Assembly: GCA_964651245.1 (NCBI GenBank)
Contig: CAZYVI010000004.1
Span: forward strand, 124,001 to 188,000
Origin: Avedoeria sp964651245
GTDB lineage: Bacteria; Chloroflexota; Anaerolineae; Epilineales; Epilineaceae
Direction of reading: 5' to 3'
DNA: 64,000 bases
The notes below the pieces were generated by a model, which saw only the letters and a program-made list of their open reading frames with translations, was not told the origin of the DNA and did no database searches. Position 1 is the first letter of the stretch. Each line of letters begins with the position of its first letter. The position numbers and the translations under genes are program-made. Positions 62,040-64,000 of the stretch are shown in pieces.

Positions 62040-63156
62040 TGGGGCGGGGGGGGTGGGCGGCGGCTTGGGCGAAGATCATGCGGCCGGCGACGGTCTGCAA
62101 CACGCGGGTGACGGTGACGTCGAGGGTCTCGTCGACGTGGTCGCGGCCGCCCTCGACGACGACCATCGTGCCGTCGTCGAGGTAGCCGACGCCCTGGCCG
62201 TACTCCTTGCCCTCCTGGATGATCTTGATGTCGAGCTGCTCGCCGGGCAGCAGGATCGTCTTGACGGCGTTGGCCAGCTCGTTGAGGTTGAGGGCCGAGA
62301 CGCTCTCGATGGCGGCCACGCGGTTGAGGTTGTAGTCGTTCGTCATCACCGGGCAGTGCAGCTCCTGCGCCAGCCTCACCAGCTTGCGATCGACGTCCTG
62401 CGTGCCCGGGACGTCGCGGTCGGTGATCTCGACCCGGGCGGCCTTCGCGTTCTGCAGCCGGTTGAGGATCTCGAGGCCGCGCCGGCCGCGGTTGCGGCGC
62501 AGCGCGTCGCCGGAGTCGGCGATCTGCTGCAGCTCGGCCAGGACGAAACGCGGCACGAGCAGCGTCTTGTCGATGAAGCCCGTGTCGGCGACGTCGGCGA
62601 TCCGTCCGTCGATGATCACCGAGGTGTCGAGCAGGATGTAGCGGCCCGACGCCTCGTCGATCGGCCGGCCGGACAGGACGCGCGACACGACCGACAGATA
62701 GGCGTTCGGGTTGCGCCCGACGACGCCGGCGCCGAGGTAGCCCAGGACGATCGCCGAGGCGAACGGGAGGAAGCGGTTGAACGGTTCGGGCAGCCGGCCG
62801 AGGGCCGGGGTGAGGAGCGCCGAGAGCAGCAGGCCGATCATCAGGCCGAGCGCGGCGCCGGCCAGCGTCGCCGGCGGCGCCTCCGCCAGGTCGCTGCGGA
62901 TCTCGAGCAGCGGCCGGACGATCGTCGGCGTGAAGAGGTAGCCGAGGGCCAGCCCGAAGAGGGCGAACGACGTGGCGAACGCCAAGTTGACGATGATGAC
63001 TTCTTGGCTGCCGCCGATGTTGCCGGCGTCGAGCTGCTGGGCGATGCGCTCGGCGACGTCGGGCGTCAGCAACGCGGCGCCGGCGTTGTAGCCGACGACG
63101 GCCAGCGCCAGCGCTCCGGCGAGCCGGAGCCAGGTGGTGTAGCGGCGGTTGGACAT
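62032..63156 (-). CDS. Membrane PIN-TRAM domain protein (YacL-like)
   Basis: A 374-residue protein of the Bacillus YacL type. Hydrophobic helices cover about residues 8-150; then a PIN nuclease-like domain (about 170-290) with YILLDTSVIIDGRIADV, FVLAELQQIADS, GLEILNRL and VMTNDYNLNRVA keeps the acidic catalytic residues; the TRAM RNA-binding domain (about 300-355) ends with GYLDDGTMVVVEGG. It is probably a membrane-held RNase; targets unknown. ATG 63156 follows GGGAG. The final residues (PPRPTP, stop) are encoded inside the palindromic repeat. Confidence 0.92.
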   Translation of the reverse strand: MSNRRYTTWLRLAGALALAVVGYNAGAALLTPDVAERIAQQLDAGNIGGSQEVIIVNLAFATSFALFGLALGYLFTPTIVRPLLEIRSDLAEAPPATLAGAALGLMIGLLLSALLTPALGRLPEPFNRFLPFASAIVLGYLGAGVVGRNPNAYLSVVSRVLSGRPIDEASGRYILLDTSVIIDGRIADVADTGFIDKTLLVPRFVLAELQQIADSGDALRRNRGRRGLEILNRLQNAKAARVEITDRDVPGTQDVDRKLVRLAQELHCPVMTNDYNLNRVAAIESVSALNLNELANAVKTILLPGEQLDIKIIQEGKEYGQGVGYLDDGTMVVVEGGRDHVDETLDVTVTRVLQTVAGRMIFAQAAAHPPRPTP

Positions 63157-63430
63157 GCGGTACTCCCGTCTGCCGTCGAGGCAATCGGGACCGCCACAGC
63201 AAGCGGCGCGCGCCGACTAGGCGGTGCGCAGGTCGATGGCAGCCGACGCGCGCGCGGCCGGGAACGCCCCGCGCCGGGCCGTCGCGGACGGCGGGCCGGC
63301 GGGGCGGGTCGGATCGAGAGCGGTGAGGTGCGCGATGGCCATGGGGTGCTGTGCCGGTCGGATGAAGGGTGGCGCGTCGTATGCGCCGAGATGAAGGTGG
63401 CCTGACCGAAGCCGGCCGCAGTGTAGCACC
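63157..63430. other. Intergenic region between PIN-TRAM gene and DUF2142-like gene
   Basis: No RNA, promoter or repeat was recognised. A minus-strand frame at 63217-63342 (41 codons, MAIAHLTALDPTRPAG) lacks a Shine-Dalgarno and is not called a gene. Confidence 0.4.
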
Positions 63431-64000
63431 TCAGCCGGCGGGCCACAACGTCGGGATCACGCGGGCCAGGGCCCAGATCGAGGTGGCCAGCAGGCCGGCG
63501 TCGAACGCGCTGATGGCCGCCGCCGCGATGCCGTCGGCCCAGGCGGGTCGTCCGATGGCGCGGGAGAGCCAGCGGCCCCACTCCCGCAAGCCCAGCATCG
63601 CGCCGCAGGCGATCGGGACGAGGGCTGGGAAGAGGTAGCGGCCCTGGTGTTGGACGAAGCTCAGGTTGTACCAGACGAACCCGGCCACCGTCGTGGCGAC
63701 GACGAGGCCGAGGACGACGACGGCGTCGCGCTGGAGCGGCCCGACGTCGCCGGCCCGCTCGGCCGCGGCGTCGACGGCGCCGGCGTCACCGACGGTCGCA
63801 TCGGCACCGCGCGCGCCGACGACGCCGCGGACTTCGCGCCCGCCGCGGCCGTCACGCCCGGCCCGCCACGCCCGGCGCAGGTAGCCGGCACAGCCGATCG
63901 TCATGGCCACCGAGGCGACGGCCAGCACGGCGTAGATCCGCCGGTCCATGAAGGCGCCCATCCAGCCGAAGACGCCCCAGAAGGAATCGAATGTGAAGAC
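63431..64000 (-). CDS. DUF2142-like polytopic membrane protein, C-terminal end (cut by window edge)
   Basis: Only the last 189 codons are inside the window; the frame is open to the right edge. The start of the visible part reads FDSFWGVFGWMGAFMDRRIY, and the middle has WYNLSFVQHQGRYLFPALVP, both typical of DUF2142/GT-C-like membrane proteins involved in surface glycan assembly. Several helices and a Gly/Ala/Arg-rich cytoplasmic loop (about 45 residues) are visible. An ATG at 63961 inside the frame is an internal Met, not the start. Confidence 0.75.
   Translation of the reverse strand, partial: VFTFDSFWGVFGWMGAFMDRRIYAVLAVASVAMTIGCAGYLRRAWRAGRDGRGGREVRGVVGARGADATVGDAGAVDAAAERAGDVGPLQRDAVVVLGLVVATTVAGFVWYNLSFVQHQGRYLFPALVPIACGAMLGLREWGRWLSRAIGRPAWADGIAAAAISAFDAGLLATSIWALARVIPTLWPAG

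Noticed and set aside
63217..63342. 41-codon ORF between the PIN-TRAM and DUF2142-like genes
   Set aside because: No Shine-Dalgarno, low-complexity Ala/Arg/Pro composition and no recognisable feature.

Overview
This is a very GC-rich bacterial window in which nearly every base lies in a gene. No rRNA, tRNA, phage, transposase or CRISPR array was seen. Several traits point to Chloroflexota, perhaps an Anaerolineae or Ardenticatenia relative. Secreted proteins carry long Pro/Thr (TPTPT-like) linkers. Anti-sigma proteins are of the DUF5667 type. A PspA protein sits beside a binding-protein/OmpA fusion, and GC-rich palindromic repeats sit at gene ends. The phylum is an inference, because no marker rRNA is present. 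Promoters, where readable, are ordinary sigma-70 types (TTGACA/TACAAT-like). Many neighbours share ATGA or GTGA stop/start overlaps, so translational coupling is common.

Layout. 1-6.7 kb (minus): an exonuclease III/DNA polymerase I fusion is coupled to two ABC-exporter half-transporters, the second cut by the left edge. 6.9-8.8 kb (plus): a metallophosphoesterase and an M50 site-2-type protease with CBS domains. 8.9-16.2 kb (minus): PspA-like protein, substrate-binding/OmpA fusion and a GT-C membrane glycosyltransferase, then an SDR dehydrogenase and CinA under a separate promoter. 16.5-19.5 kb (plus): an arginine-decarboxylase-like enzyme and a secreted protein whose stop codon lies in a palindromic repeat. 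19.8-21.4 kb (minus): a tandem GNAT acetyltransferase behind what looks like an attenuator (promoter, 12-codon leader, two terminators, 49-codon basic ORF). 21.4-27.9 kb: a flavin monooxygenase/Old-Yellow-Enzyme fusion, an FHA protein, an amino-acid ABC binding protein with permease, and a eukaryotic-type UDP-glucose pyrophosphorylase.

28-32.3 kb (plus): a DUF2089 regulator with three SHOCT-like companions, the last broken by a 13-bp tandem duplication; then arginine deiminase, a 68-residue coiled coil with Asn core layers, and an S4 RNA-binding protein. 32.3-36.5 kb (minus): OlsB-like and PlsC acyltransferases (probable ornithine-lipid synthesis), DinB, NRDE and ATP-grasp genes in one overlapping operon. 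36.6-38.3 kb: RsfS, FolD and a small ferredoxin. 38.4-45.1 kb (plus): two consecutive ECF sigma/membrane-protein modules, the second coupled to a 908-residue secreted protein. 45.2-53.8 kb (minus, visibly less GC-rich): a lipoprotein and a 2470-residue surface protein with DUF11-like, SdrD-B-like, seven RCC1-like and LamG domains. 54.1-57.4 kb (plus): a NACHT-FGE STAND protein divergent from it. 57.4-64 kb (minus): ClpC, a four-S1-domain protein, RidA, a membrane PIN-TRAM protein and the end of a DUF2142-like membrane protein.

The strongest leads are the XthA-PolA fusion, the GNAT attenuator, the Asn-layer coiled coil, the NACHT-FGE protein and the stop-codon-embedding palindromes.
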